Assembly: GCF_000719135.1 (NCBI RefSeq)
Contig: NZ_JOEK01000001.1
Location: 248,001 to 312,000 of the forward strand
DNA length: 64,000 nucleotides
Reading direction: 5' to 3'
From: Streptomyces avicenniae
GTDB taxonomy: Bacteria > Actinomycetota > Actinomycetes > Streptomycetales > Streptomycetaceae
Numbering within the stretch: the stretch's first letter is position 1; the number at the start of each line of letters is the position of its first letter. The notes beneath the pieces are model-generated. The model ran no database searches and had not been told where the DNA came from. It was given only the letters and a program-made list of their open reading frames with translations. Made by a program: the position numbers and the translations under genes. Shown here piece after piece: positions 52,036-60,806 of the stretch.

Positions 52036-53436
52036 ATGGATCTCCACCACTGGCTCGGCCGGGCCGTGGACACGCACGCCGCGTGGGCGGACGGCCACGG
52101 CCCGCGCCCCGGGCATCCGGCGCTCGCCGTGGACGACGAGGCGCTGTCCACCGCCTTCGCCGAACTCGCCGGACGCCTCGGCACCAGCTACCCGTTCTTC
52201 CACCCGCGCTACGCCGGGCAGATGCTCAAGCCGCCCCACCCCGTCGCCGTCACCGGCTACCTGGCCGCGATGCTCGTCAACCCCAACAATCATGCCCTGG
52301 ACGGCGGTCCGGCGACGTCCGCGCTGGAGGAGGAGGTCGTCGCGGCGCTCGCCACGATGGTCGGCTTCCCCGGCGACCACCTGGGCCACCTCACCGGCGG
52401 CGGCACGGTCGCGAACCTGGAGGCGCTGTTCGTCGCCCGCGAGACCCACCCGGGCAAGGGGATCGCGTACAGCGCGGAGAGCCACTACACGCACGCCCGC
52501 ATGTGCCACCTCCTCGGCGTCGAGGGGCACGCCGTCCCCACGGACGACCGGGGCCGCATGGACGTCGCCGCCCTCGAACGGCTCCTGGACGGCGGCCGGA
52601 TCGGCACCGTCGTCGTCACCACCGGCACGACCGGCCTCGGCGCGGTCGATCCGGTGCACCGCGTCCTCGACCTCACGGAACCGGCCGGGGTGCGCGTCCA
52701 CGTGGACGCCGCGTACGGCGGCTTCTTCGCCCTCCTCGCCGACGAAGTCCCGCACGGCACACCGCTCGTTGACCCCGCCCCGTGGCGGGCGCTGCGCCGC
52801 TGCGACTCGGTGGTGGTCGATCCGCACAAGCACGGGATGCAGCCGTACGGTTGCGGCGCCGTCCTCTTCCGCGACCCGTCGGTGCAGCGCTTCTACCGGC
52901 ACGACTCGCCGTACACGTACTTCACCTCGTCGCGCCCGCACCTGGGCGAGATCAGCCTGGAGTGCTCGCGCGCCGGGGCGAGCGCGGCGGCGCTGTGGCT
53001 GACGCTGCGGCTCTTCCCGCTCACCAGGGACGGGCTCGGCGAGGTCGTCGCGGCGGGCAGGCGCACGGCGCTGCGGTGGGCGGAACGTATCGCCGCCTCG
53101 CCGCACCTGGACCTCTTCCAACCGCCGGAACTCGACATCGTCACCTACCACCCGCGCGTCAACCCGCCCTCGCTGAAGCGGATCACGGCGGCGAGCGAGC
53201 ACGTGCTGCGGGCGGGCATGCGCGGCGGGCAGGAGGACCCGGTGTACGTCAGCACCGCCCGGATCGGCGCCGACGCGTTCGCCGCCCGCCGGGGGGACGC
53301 CGTGGTGGACGCGGAGGAAACGGCCGTGCTGCGCAGCGTGTTGATGAAACCGGAGGCCGAGCCGTACCTCGACCGGCTGCACGGGCGCGTCGAGGAGCTG
53401 GCCTCCGCCGCGTGCCGTGACGGGGAACTGCCGTGA
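52036..53436 (+). CDS. PLP-dependent group II decarboxylase/aminotransferase-like enzyme
   Basis: 466 aa. PLP fold of the glutamate/aromatic amino-acid decarboxylase group: LTGGGTVANLEALFVARETH, HVDAAYGGFFALLADE with the PLP-contacting Asp, and VVVDPHKHGMQPYGCGAVLF with the Schiff-base Lys (H-K-H). Substrate unclear; it could be an amino-acid decarboxylase in a small specialised pathway. ATG at 52,036 with GGGAAGG. The next gene's GTG overlaps its stop (GTGA). Confidence 0.87.
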   Translation: MDLHHWLGRAVDTHAAWADGHGPRPGHPALAVDDEALSTAFAELAGRLGTSYPFFHPRYAGQMLKPPHPVAVTGYLAAMLVNPNNHALDGGPATSALEEEVVAALATMVGFPGDHLGHLTGGGTVANLEALFVARETHPGKGIAYSAESHYTHARMCHLLGVEGHAVPTDDRGRMDVAALERLLDGGRIGTVVVTTGTTGLGAVDPVHRVLDLTEPAGVRVHVDAAYGGFFALLADEVPHGTPLVDPAPWRALRRCDSVVVDPHKHGMQPYGCGAVLFRDPSVQRFYRHDSPYTYFTSSRPHLGEISLECSRAGASAAALWLTLRLFPLTRDGLGEVVAAGRRTALRWAERIAASPHLDLFQPPELDIVTYHPRVNPPSLKRITAASEHVLRAGMRGGQEDPVYVSTARIGADAFAARRGDAVVDAEETAVLRSVLMKPEAEPYLDRLHGRVEELASAACRDGELP

Positions 53437-54248
53437 CCGGCCTGCCACTTCCCGACGATTTGCGTTTCCCCGCCCAGGCCGCCGCCGATGTCGGCGCGTA
53501 CGAGGCGTACTTCCGCATCGACCGCGCCGCGCCCGACCTGGACGGCTGGACGTGCACCCTGCTCGTCGCGCAGCGGGCGCTCCTGGCGGACCTGCCGCGT
53601 GCGGGGCTCGGCGACCGGGACCGCGCCGACCTGCTCACCGGCATGGCGCTCCTGGCGGACGCCGCCCTCACGGCGGGTGCCCGCGTACGGGAGGCCCCGC
53701 CGTCGCCGAGCGGCCCCGGCACCGATGCCGACAGCGGCCACGACGACGATCCGGCGCTCGTGCGCTGGCGGCTCGGGCACCAGATCTTCCACCTGCAACT
53801 GACCCTGATGAACACCCTGTTGGACGCCGCCCTCGCCGCCGCCGCGACGGCCGACTCGGCGCGGCTGGTGGCCCTCATCGACCGCCTCGTCCCGCTGTAC
53901 GACGCGGCCACCGCCGCGATGACGTACGCCGCGTCGTCCGACCCCGGCACCTACCGGGACCGGGTGCGGCCGACGATGGAGCCGCCGTTCGTCGGCCCGG
54001 GGTTCTCCGGCGTCTTCAACCGCGAACACCGGGAGATGGCCCGGCTGATGGGCGCGCTGCGCCGGGCGCTGAAACGTCTCCCCGAGGACGCGTCGGCGCC
54101 GGACGCCGTGCACGCCGCCGCCGCACGCCTGCGCGCGGCGCAGGCGCGTAACCGGGCGAACCACCTGCGGATCTGCGAGGAGTGCGTCCCCGGCGGCGTC
54201 TCGCTCCTGCGGGACCACCTGGACAACCGCCCCTCCCCGGCCCCGTGA
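53433..54248 (+). CDS. Unrecognised helical protein coupled to the PLP enzyme
   Basis: 271 aa. Almost wholly helical. Conserved-looking blocks: DVGAYEAYFRIDRAAPDLDG, RWRLGHQIFHLQLTLMNTLL with two His that could bind metal or heme, and PPFVGPGFSGVFNREHREMA. The overall layout recalls indoleamine/tryptophan dioxygenase-like helical enzymes, but I cannot show it. GTG overlaps the PLP stop, so it probably acts on the same substrate or product. The end is marked by a 12-bp hairpin. Confidence 0.7.
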   Translation: MTGLPLPDDLRFPAQAAADVGAYEAYFRIDRAAPDLDGWTCTLLVAQRALLADLPRAGLGDRDRADLLTGMALLADAALTAGARVREAPPSPSGPGTDADSGHDDDPALVRWRLGHQIFHLQLTLMNTLLDAALAAAATADSARLVALIDRLVPLYDAATAAMTYAASSDPGTYRDRVRPTMEPPFVGPGFSGVFNREHREMARLMGALRRALKRLPEDASAPDAVHAAAARLRAAQARNRANHLRICEECVPGGVSLLRDHLDNRPSPAP

Positions 54249-54255
54249 CGCCCCC

Positions 54256-54289
54256 CGCCGAGGCGGCTACTCGGACGGCCGCCTCGGCG
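54256..54289. terminator. Bidirectional hairpin between convergent genes
   Basis: CGCCGAGGCGGC at 54,256-54,267 pairs with GCCGCCTCGGCG at 54,278-54,289 around a 10-base loop. It overlaps the last codons of the minus-strand permease gene. Confidence 0.75.
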
Positions 54290-55622
54290 CGACGACCCGG
54301 GGCTCGGGCAGCGGCTCCCGAACAGCGCGCCGCACCCGGCGGGCGCGGTACAGCAGCGCGGCCGTCGCCACGGCGAGCGGCCACAGCAGGTACACCCCGG
54401 ACATCGCCACCATCAGCACCACCGCCCCCGACGCCACGACCGCCGCGCGGTGCCCGGCCGTCCGGCGGGGCAGGAGGCGCAGGGCGGCGGCGACGCCGAC
54501 GGCGTAGACCGTCACGAACGAGCCCGTCGTCAGCAGGACGAGCCGGTCGGTGCCGACGCCCGTCACCAGCACCGCCGTGAGCGACGCGAGGCCGAGCGCC
54601 GCGACGAGGCCGAGGCCCCGGCGCGGTATCTCCCCGGCCGCGCTGCCGCGAGACAGCCACGGCGGGAGCGCGCCGTCGCGGCCGAGGGCGGCGGCGAGGT
54701 TGGCGGCCCCGGCGTAGTACGCGTTCATGGCGCCTGTGGTGAGGAGGACGGCGGCGGCAGCGGCGGGGAAGCGGGCGTCCGTGCCCATCGCGCGGGCCAT
54801 CAGCTCCCCGAGCGGCGCCTCGGTGTCCCCGGCGGCCGGGCCGAGGACCGTGATCACGGCGAACGCCACGAGCAGGTACAGCGCCCCGACGATCACCACG
54901 GCCGCACCGGCGGCCCTCGGCAGGTCACGCGCCGGGCGGCGGAACTCACCGGCCAGGTGCGTGATCGCCTCCCAGCCCGCGAAGCTCCAGACGAGCAGCG
55001 CCGCCGCCGGGGCGACGGCCGTCCAGCCGTGCGGGGCGAACGGTTCGAGGTGCGCGGCCCGCGCGTCCGGCAGGGACAGGGCGACCGCGCTCAGCAGCAG
55101 GACGACGAGGAGGACGGCGAGCACCGTCTGGAGGCGGCCGGTGACCTTGAGCCCGGCCGCGTTGGCCGCCGTCACGCCGGTCATCAGGACGAGCGCGGTG
55201 ACGGCCGTGGTCGTCGTCCCGCCGCCGAACGCCGCCGCGACGTACGCCCCGCCGAACAGCGCGGCGGCGGACGCGCCGGGCGGCACGGCCAGCAGGAAAC
55301 ACCAGCCGACGACAGCGAACGCCCGTTCGCCGAACGCGTGGCGTGCGTACGTCGCCACGCCGCCCGCGTCGGGATGCCGCGCCCCGAGCGCGGCGAACGT
55401 CGCGGCCAGCGGCGCGGACAGCACGACGAGCCCGAGCCAGGCGAGCAGCGACGCCGGGCCCGCGACCTCGGCGGCGAGGGAGGGGAGCGCGATGACGCCG
55501 GTGCCGAGGACGGCGCCGACGTACAGGGCGGTGCCCTGGACGGCGGAGAGGCGGCCGGTGGCGGGCTGTTCCCGGGGGGCGTGGGGTTCGCGAGGCCCGT
55601 GGGGCGCGGCGGATGGGGTCAT
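54267..55622 (-). CDS. APC-superfamily amino-acid permease
   Basis: 451 aa with about 12 membrane helices. The first, GTALYVGAVLGTGVIALPSL, carries the GxG substrate loop of APC transporters. VWSFAGWEAITHLAGEFRRP is the conserved helix 6 block, followed by GALYLLVAFAVITVL. Cytoplasmic ends are Pro/His- and Arg-rich. It probably takes up or exchanges an amino acid or amine. It is divergent from the GlxA-like gene with a 71-bp gap, so that regulator may control it. Confidence 0.88.
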   Translation of the reverse strand: MTPSAAPHGPREPHAPREQPATGRLSAVQGTALYVGAVLGTGVIALPSLAAEVAGPASLLAWLGLVVLSAPLAATFAALGARHPDAGGVATYARHAFGERAFAVVGWCFLLAVPPGASAAALFGGAYVAAAFGGGTTTTAVTALVLMTGVTAANAAGLKVTGRLQTVLAVLLVVLLLSAVALSLPDARAAHLEPFAPHGWTAVAPAAALLVWSFAGWEAITHLAGEFRRPARDLPRAAGAAVVIVGALYLLVAFAVITVLGPAAGDTEAPLGELMARAMGTDARFPAAAAAVLLTTGAMNAYYAGAANLAAALGRDGALPPWLSRGSAAGEIPRRGLGLVAALGLASLTAVLVTGVGTDRLVLLTTGSFVTVYAVGVAAALRLLPRRTAGHRAAVVASGAVVLMVAMSGVYLLWPLAVATAALLYRARRVRRAVREPLPEPRVVAPRRPSE

Positions 55623-55681
55623 GGAGGCCAGCGTCGCGGCGGGGCCCGGCGCACACCATGGGCAGAATTGCCGTGCTCCGC

Positions 55682-55687
55682 TAAATT
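55682..55687 (+). promoter_or_regulatory. TAAATT -10 box for leaderless GlxA-type gene
   Basis: TAAATT ends six bases before the ATG at 55,694 and there is no ribosome site, which is the arrangement of leaderless actinobacterial transcripts. No good -35 was seen. Confidence 0.4.
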
Positions 55688-55693
55688 ACCGCC

Positions 55694-56668
55694 ATGGGCC
55701 GTCATGTCGTCGCGCTGGCCGTGACCGAGGGTGCGCCGATCTTCGAGCTCGCCGTGCCGTGCGAGGTGTTCGGCCTGGCCAGGCCCGACCTCGTCGATCC
55801 CTGGTACGAGCTGCGGATGTGCGGCGACGGCGCCTCCGTGCCCGTCGCGGCGGGGCTGCGGGCGGACACGCCGTACCCGTGGGCCGCGCTCGCGGACGCC
55901 GACACCGTGCTCGTCCCGGCCTGCTCGCGCACGGTCCAGCTCGACCCGCCACCGGCGCTCCTCGCGGCGCTGCGCACGGCCCACGAACGGGGCCGCCGGA
56001 TCGTCTCGCTGTGCGCCGGGGCCTATCTCCTGGCCGCGGCGGGGCTCCTCGACGGGCGCGACGCGACCACGCACTGGATGAACGCCCCCGACCTCGCCGA
56101 CCGTTACCCCGCCGTGGACGTCCGCGCCGCCGCGCTCTGGACGCGTTCCGGGCCGGTCTTCACCTCGGCAGGGACGGGCGCGGCCATCGACCTGTGCCTG
56201 CACCTGGTCCGCGAGGACCACGGCGCGGCGGTGGCGAACGAGGTGGCGCGGCGCATGGTCGTCCCGCCGCACCGCGAGGGCGACCAGGCGCAGTACGCGC
56301 GCTCGGCCGCCCCGCCCCCAGGACGGGCCGACGAGCTGGCGCCCGTCCTGCACTGGGCGCAGGAGCGCCTGCACGAACCCCTGACCGTCCGCGCCATGGC
56401 CCGCGCCGCCCACCTCAGCGAACGAACGTTCGCTCGCCGTTTCCGCGACCGCCTCGGCACGACCCCGTTGCAGTGGCTGCTCCAGCAACGCGTCCGTCAC
56501 GCGCAGGAGTTGCTGGAGACGACGGACGCCCCGGTGGAAACCATCGCCCACCGCTGCGGCTTCGGCACCTCCGCCAACCTCCGCCACCACTTCACCCGCA
56601 CGACCTCCGTCTCCCCCCAGACCTACCGCCAGGTCTTCCGCAGCAGGGTCGCCCGCCCGGAAGCCTGA
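55694..56668 (+). CDS. GlxA-type regulator (DJ-1/PfpI domain plus AraC HTH)
   Basis: 324 aa. N-terminal class I amidotransferase-like domain: IFELAVPCEVFGLARPDLVD, the nucleophile-elbow position in RIVSLCAGAYLLAAAGLLDG with Cys, and ATTHWMNAPDL. C-terminal AraC/XylS DNA-binding pair of HTHs: MARAAHLSERTFARRFRDRL and DAPVETIAHRCGFGTSANLR. It is divergent from the APC permease, its probable target. The DJ-1 domain is normally a sensor in this group, not an enzyme. Confidence 0.92.
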   Translation: MGRHVVALAVTEGAPIFELAVPCEVFGLARPDLVDPWYELRMCGDGASVPVAAGLRADTPYPWAALADADTVLVPACSRTVQLDPPPALLAALRTAHERGRRIVSLCAGAYLLAAAGLLDGRDATTHWMNAPDLADRYPAVDVRAAALWTRSGPVFTSAGTGAAIDLCLHLVREDHGAAVANEVARRMVVPPHREGDQAQYARSAAPPPGRADELAPVLHWAQERLHEPLTVRAMARAAHLSERTFARRFRDRLGTTPLQWLLQQRVRHAQELLETTDAPVETIAHRCGFGTSANLRHHFTRTTSVSPQTYRQVFRSRVARPEA

Positions 56669-56673
56669 CGGCC

Positions 56674-56692
56674 GCGGGCGACCACCGCCCGC
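56674..56692. terminator. Short GC hairpin after the GlxA-type gene
   Basis: GCGGGCG (56,674-56,680) pairs with CGCCCGC (56,686-56,692), loop ACCAC. It lies between convergent stops at 56,668 and 56,694. Modest length, so the call is tentative. Confidence 0.45.
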
Positions 56693-56693
56693 C

Positions 56694-57602
56694 TCACCGC
56701 GGGGGCCAGTCGTCCCCCGGCGCGTCATGGCCGACACGGCGACCGATCGACAGGAGCCGGTCACGGAGCAGCTTGGACACCTCCTCGCGCTCCTCCTCCG
56801 ACAGCATCCCGAGCAGCCCGGCCATCTCGTCCTGCCAGTTGGTCTCCTCCTTGACCAGATGCCCGTTGCCGACACGCCAGTCGAGGACGTCCCGGATCTC
56901 GTCCGGCCTGCGCAGCAGCCACAGGGCGGCGAGCGCCACCGGCCCCGACCTGATGGCCTCGGCACAGAAGCTGTACTGCTCGCGGTGGGCGGCCGACCAC
57001 TCGGCCGGGTAGCCCGCGCCGCCCGGCTGGGTGAGCAGCAACTCGCCGTCCGCCTCGCGGGAGTGGACGTGCGCGACCCGGTAGCTGAGCCCGCGGTCCG
57101 GAAGCTCGTGCGGCAGGGAGAGGTGGTGGGCCACCTCGTCGGGCCCGAGGACACGGCGTGCGGTGGTGTACGAGTTCTCCAGGTTCCGCAGGCGGGTGTC
57201 CAGGTCGCGCGCGACCACGGGCCACCCGTACTCGGTCCCCGTCCTGACGAGTTGCGCGGGGTCGTGGACCCACCAGGTCACGCGGATGTCCGCCGCCTCG
57301 GCAGGACCGTACTGCCCGGGCAGGCGGATCGCCCGGGTGGCGTGATGCTCCCCGACGAGGACGCGGAAAGCGCCCTCGTAGCCGCTGGCGGGCCTGCGGG
57401 GTGTGGGCCGCTCCAGCCCCGTGCGTACCGCCATCGCCTCCTTCTTCCTCCGCGCCCGCGGCCAGCGGACGCTGTGGCGGCCGTCCCTGTCGAGCAGCAC
57501 GAGCGCGCGGTCCGTGTGCCCGGACAGACGGTGCCCGATGATCTCCAGCCAGGGGGCGTGGGCACCGGCGGTGTAGAGGGGCTGGGGAACTGCGGCGTTC
57601 AT
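56694..57602 (-). CDS. Unrecognised 302-aa protein, last gene of the cyclase/P-loop module
   Basis: 302 aa, starting MNAAVPQPLYTAGAHAPWLE. The stretch ADIRVTWWVHDPAQLVRTG followed by RDLDTRLRNLENSYTT is faintly like the start of SPFH/band-7 domains (V-x-D-P then helix); I would not rely on it. The C-terminal quarter is helical and acidic (QDEMAGLLGMLSEEEREEVS). No membrane helix or catalytic motif. The ATG overlaps the stop of the P-loop gene (ATGA), so it belongs to that operon and is likely made in a fixed ratio with it. Confidence 0.75.
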   Translation of the reverse strand: MNAAVPQPLYTAGAHAPWLEIIGHRLSGHTDRALVLLDRDGRHSVRWPRARRKKEAMAVRTGLERPTPRRPASGYEGAFRVLVGEHHATRAIRLPGQYGPAEAADIRVTWWVHDPAQLVRTGTEYGWPVVARDLDTRLRNLENSYTTARRVLGPDEVAHHLSLPHELPDRGLSYRVAHVHSREADGELLLTQPGGAGYPAEWSAAHREQYSFCAEAIRSGPVALAALWLLRRPDEIRDVLDWRVGNGHLVKEETNWQDEMAGLLGMLSEEEREEVSKLLRDRLLSIGRRVGHDAPGDDWPPR

Positions 57603-59803
57603 ACGGTCCTCCCGGTGGTGTGGTCGGCGCCCTGCGGCCGGGCTTGGCCGGTGCGCCAGGCTGCCAGGGCGCGCTCGGCGATGTCCTTGCCGAACAGGTC
57701 GCGTTCCTGGTTCTGCCGGATCTGTACGAAGAGGCGCAGGGCACCGTGCGTCATCTCCGCCGCCAGGGCGGACAGCAGGATCTCGACCGCCGGGCGCAGG
57801 GAGGCCTGCCATGTGGCCCTGCCACAGAGCCGGACCACGGCCACGCTCGTGCCCGCGAACCGCTCGTCGTCGTCGAGCATGCGGCGGACGAGGCCGATGA
57901 GCCGGTCCCGGTTGCCGTCCGGGCCGAGGAGTTCCCGCGCGAACCAGTGCGTCCGGTGCCGGAGGACCTGGTCGAAGGTGTCGAGCGCGAGCGCCGTCCG
58001 CAGGTCCTCACCGGCCAGCCACGTGAACAGCTCGCGGACGACCATGCTCTCGTGCCCGCCGTCGAAGAGGGACAGCAGCGCCTCGCGGATGCCGGAGGAG
58101 ATCGGAACGCCCTGCTCGGCGTCCTGCGGGCGCGGCAGGTGCGCGAGAAGGGTGAGCGCCTGATCGGGCCTCGACAGCCCGAAGTCGGTCGCGCAGGCGA
58201 GAGCGACGGTGGAGCGCAGCCGCCAGTCGGCGGCCACGCTCCAGCTCACGAGCCGGTGCTTGACCTCACCCGTCAGGACGGGGTCCTGGGCGGCGAGGCC
58301 GAGGGCGTAGGCGGCGATCGAGCGGGTGGTGCGCCGCTCGGAGAGGGCGAGGTCCCTCAGATGCCTGAGCGCCTGGTGGCCGCCGCCCCATCGGGTCGCC
58401 AGCCCCATGATGCGGCCGACCGGGGCGGTCAGCTCCGGTCTCGGCTCGATCTTCGCCAGCCACTCGGTCAGCAGGGTGGAGAGCGATCCGTACTCGTGCC
58501 ACACGTGCCGCAGCACTGCCTCGCCGCGCCGGTGGCGTGTGAACACGACGGGCTCGCTGGTGTATCGATATCCCACGGCGCTGCGGATCTCCGGCGGGCG
58601 GGGGTTCGCCCCGATGGCGCGGAGTTGCTCCGTGAGGGAGCGGCGGAAGACGAAGTCGGGGTTGGGGCGAGTGCCTTGCCGTGCGGCCTCGCCTTCCGTG
58701 ACGGCGTCGAGCCGGCCGTCCGCGAGCGCGAGGAGCCGCTCGGACTCCTGCATGACGACCCGGTGGTCCAGCCCTTCGAAGACCGAGGCCGCGAGGAGGA
58801 ACGACAGCGCGTCCGGATCGTGCTTCAGCTCGGCGAGGAGGGCGGGCACCTCCTCCCGCGCGAGGAAGCTGAGCCGTTCCCTGAGCGTGTCGGGGTCCGT
58901 GGTGCCCTCGACGACGGCGGCCACCAGCTCGACCACGTGGGCCGGGAGCGTGCCGGGCCCGAGGAGTTCGTCGAGGAGACCGCCGTCCAGTACGGACAGG
59001 AGCTGGTCCCGGGCCGCCCTGCCGGGGACGGCGTCGCGGAGATGCGCCTCGAAGATGAGCCGTGGCGACGGGGTCACGTGGTGGACGAACGGCATGCGCA
59101 GGGTACGCACGCAGTGGCGGCGTAGCTCCGGTGTGTCGGCCAGGACGACGACCATGCGCGCGTCGGCGTCCCCGAGTGTGCGTCGCAGCCGGTCGATGTC
59201 GCCGCGCCGCAGGGAACCGACGAGGACCGGCTCGTCCACGAGGTACCCGCGCGTGCCCTTGTGGGACGGCTTCCACGTCGTCAGGTCACGGTCGCTGTCC
59301 ACCGAGCGCAGGTCGAGGCTGTTGCTGTGCCGTTCCAGCAGGTTGAGTGCCGTGGTGCGGCGGCCCGTGTCCGGCTCGCCGATCAGGAACAGCAGCCCGG
59401 TGTCCAGCTCGGCGAGCGCGTCGGGGAAGCAGTCGGGTTCGACGAATCCGGCCTTGGCGTCGAAGATCTCGCCGGGGGAGACGGGGCCTTCCCTGGAGTC
59501 CACCCGGGGGCGTGCCGTGCGCTCGTCCTCGGGGCCCCGGCCGTCGTTGTCGAGGCGCTGGTCCCCCCACACGGGGCCGGTGTTGACCACGCTGTTGGCG
59601 GCCAGCACGAAGGGGCGGCCGACATCGGCGAGCGCCCCGTCAGGGAGCAGGGCCGCCATCTCGGGCGGCAGGGAGGCCAGGAACCGCAGTTCGTCCCGCT
59701 CCTCCTCGTCGCTCCCGGTGTCGGCGGGCTCCTCCGCGCCAGGACGCGGGTCGGGCGGCGGCTCGTCACCCGGCGGTTCCACGGGCTCCGGGTCCGCCGT
59801 CAT
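57599..59803 (-). CDS. Large protein with degenerate P-loop and HEAT-like helices
   Basis: 734 aa. Disordered acidic N-terminus, then NTGPVWGDQ at 74-82, a motif also found at the tail of the neighbouring cyclase-like protein. The P-loop candidate is LFLIGEPDTGRRTTALNLLE: GxxxxG is followed by Arg-Arg-Thr, not Gly-Lys-Ser/Thr. A Walker-B-like strand is ARMVVVLADTPEL. From about residue 250 it is helical, with HEAT-like repeats around 480-600 (RRTTRSIAAYALGLAAQDPV, DWRLRSTVALACATDFGLS). This looks like a STAND-type or scaffold protein whose nucleotide hydrolysis may be lost. ATG overlaps the cyclase-like stop (ATGA). Confidence 0.8.
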   Translation of the reverse strand: MTADPEPVEPPGDEPPPDPRPGAEEPADTGSDEEERDELRFLASLPPEMAALLPDGALADVGRPFVLAANSVVNTGPVWGDQRLDNDGRGPEDERTARPRVDSREGPVSPGEIFDAKAGFVEPDCFPDALAELDTGLLFLIGEPDTGRRTTALNLLERHSNSLDLRSVDSDRDLTTWKPSHKGTRGYLVDEPVLVGSLRRGDIDRLRRTLGDADARMVVVLADTPELRRHCVRTLRMPFVHHVTPSPRLIFEAHLRDAVPGRAARDQLLSVLDGGLLDELLGPGTLPAHVVELVAAVVEGTTDPDTLRERLSFLAREEVPALLAELKHDPDALSFLLAASVFEGLDHRVVMQESERLLALADGRLDAVTEGEAARQGTRPNPDFVFRRSLTEQLRAIGANPRPPEIRSAVGYRYTSEPVVFTRHRRGEAVLRHVWHEYGSLSTLLTEWLAKIEPRPELTAPVGRIMGLATRWGGGHQALRHLRDLALSERRTTRSIAAYALGLAAQDPVLTGEVKHRLVSWSVAADWRLRSTVALACATDFGLSRPDQALTLLAHLPRPQDAEQGVPISSGIREALLSLFDGGHESMVVRELFTWLAGEDLRTALALDTFDQVLRHRTHWFARELLGPDGNRDRLIGLVRRMLDDDERFAGTSVAVVRLCGRATWQASLRPAVEILLSALAAEMTHGALRLFVQIRQNQERDLFGKDIAERALAAWRTGQARPQGADHTTGRTV

Positions 59804-60672
59804 CGGCCGCCGTCCCCTCGCCCTGTGGAGTTGTCGTTCCACGTCTGGCCGCCGTGGACCTGGCCGTTGTTCTGGAAGCCGCGATCGACGCGGTAGACGG
59901 TCGTGGCCGGGGCCGGACGGTCGGGAGCGGGACGGTCGGCAGCGGCGCGCCCCGGGGCGCCGGACGGACGCTCCAGGTCGTCGATCACCCGGTCGCCGAG
60001 GACGCGTCGGTCGTACAGGTTCCCGGACGGGGCCGGGACGTGCAGCCAGGCCCGTTGCGCGAACACCTTGCCCTCGACGGTCGCCGGGACCTCGATGAAG
60101 TGGTCAGGGTGCCGTCCGGCGTAGCCGCCCGCCACGGCGTCCTCGAAGCACCGGTCGGAGAGGATGGCGGCGACATGGGTGACGTTCTCGCTCGACGAGG
60201 AGAGCATCATCTTCACCGGACGGGAGTCGAGGAGCCGGTGGGTGTCGTTGCGCGGCGTGCCGTTGCCGTCCGCCTCGTCGCCGTCGTCGGGCAGCGGGCC
60301 GATGTGCAGGCTGACGCGCAGCCTGATGCGCACGGCGCCCGCGGAGTGGATGTTGAACTCGGCGAGCGTCTCCTGGAGCACCCCGAGCCACGGGTGGATG
60401 AGGCAGGGCATGGCGGCCGGGTCGAACCCGAAGACGTAGCCGTCGCCGGTGGAGGCGGGGAACCGCCGGTCCTCCCAGACGTCGCCGAGACCGGCGCGCC
60501 GGAACGACTGCTCCAGCATGCCGGGGATGGCCCGGCTGATCTCCTTGTGCTGGACGGCCTGGAAGCCGGTGAAGTCCTTCGCGTCCACGGCCACGATGCC
60601 GCGGTAGGGAGGGAGCCGGCGGCTTCGTGAGTTGGGCACGAGGCCCGTCGGCAGGGGAAGGTTCTCGGACAT
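59800..60672 (-). CDS. Class III nucleotide-cyclase-like protein
   Basis: 290 aa. Fold markers of class III cyclases: YRGIVAVDAKDFTGF with metal-Asp D30, the hairpin ASTGDGYVFGFDP with the second metal Asp D77, IRLRVSLHIGPL on the following strand, and RLLDSRPVKMMLSSSSENVT, matching the helix 4 region of actinobacterial relatives. So both metal ligands are present; the purine-specifying residues are unclear, and activity may be on ATP, GTP or pyrimidines, or absent. The C-terminal tail is low-complexity Pro/Arg, then NNGQVHGGQ (268-276). ATG at 60,672 with GGAG eight bases upstream. It lies 134 bp after the Crp/Fnr gene. Confidence 0.82.
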   Translation of the reverse strand: MSENLPLPTGLVPNSRSRRLPPYRGIVAVDAKDFTGFQAVQHKEISRAIPGMLEQSFRRAGLGDVWEDRRFPASTGDGYVFGFDPAAMPCLIHPWLGVLQETLAEFNIHSAGAVRIRLRVSLHIGPLPDDGDEADGNGTPRNDTHRLLDSRPVKMMLSSSSENVTHVAAILSDRCFEDAVAGGYAGRHPDHFIEVPATVEGKVFAQRAWLHVPAPSGNLYDRRVLGDRVIDDLERPSGAPGRAAADRPAPDRPAPATTVYRVDRGFQNNGQVHGGQTWNDNSTGRGDGGR

Positions 60673-60806
60673 GTGGTCGCTCCTGCGTCGGCACGGTGGA
60701 CGAGCGGTGGTCGTCCGCTCGCAGTCCGAGAGTGGCAAGCAGACGCCGGGCGTTGTGCACTCGCGGTGCGCTCGGGCGGTGACGCCCGCCACATGCCGTG
60801 CCCGGG

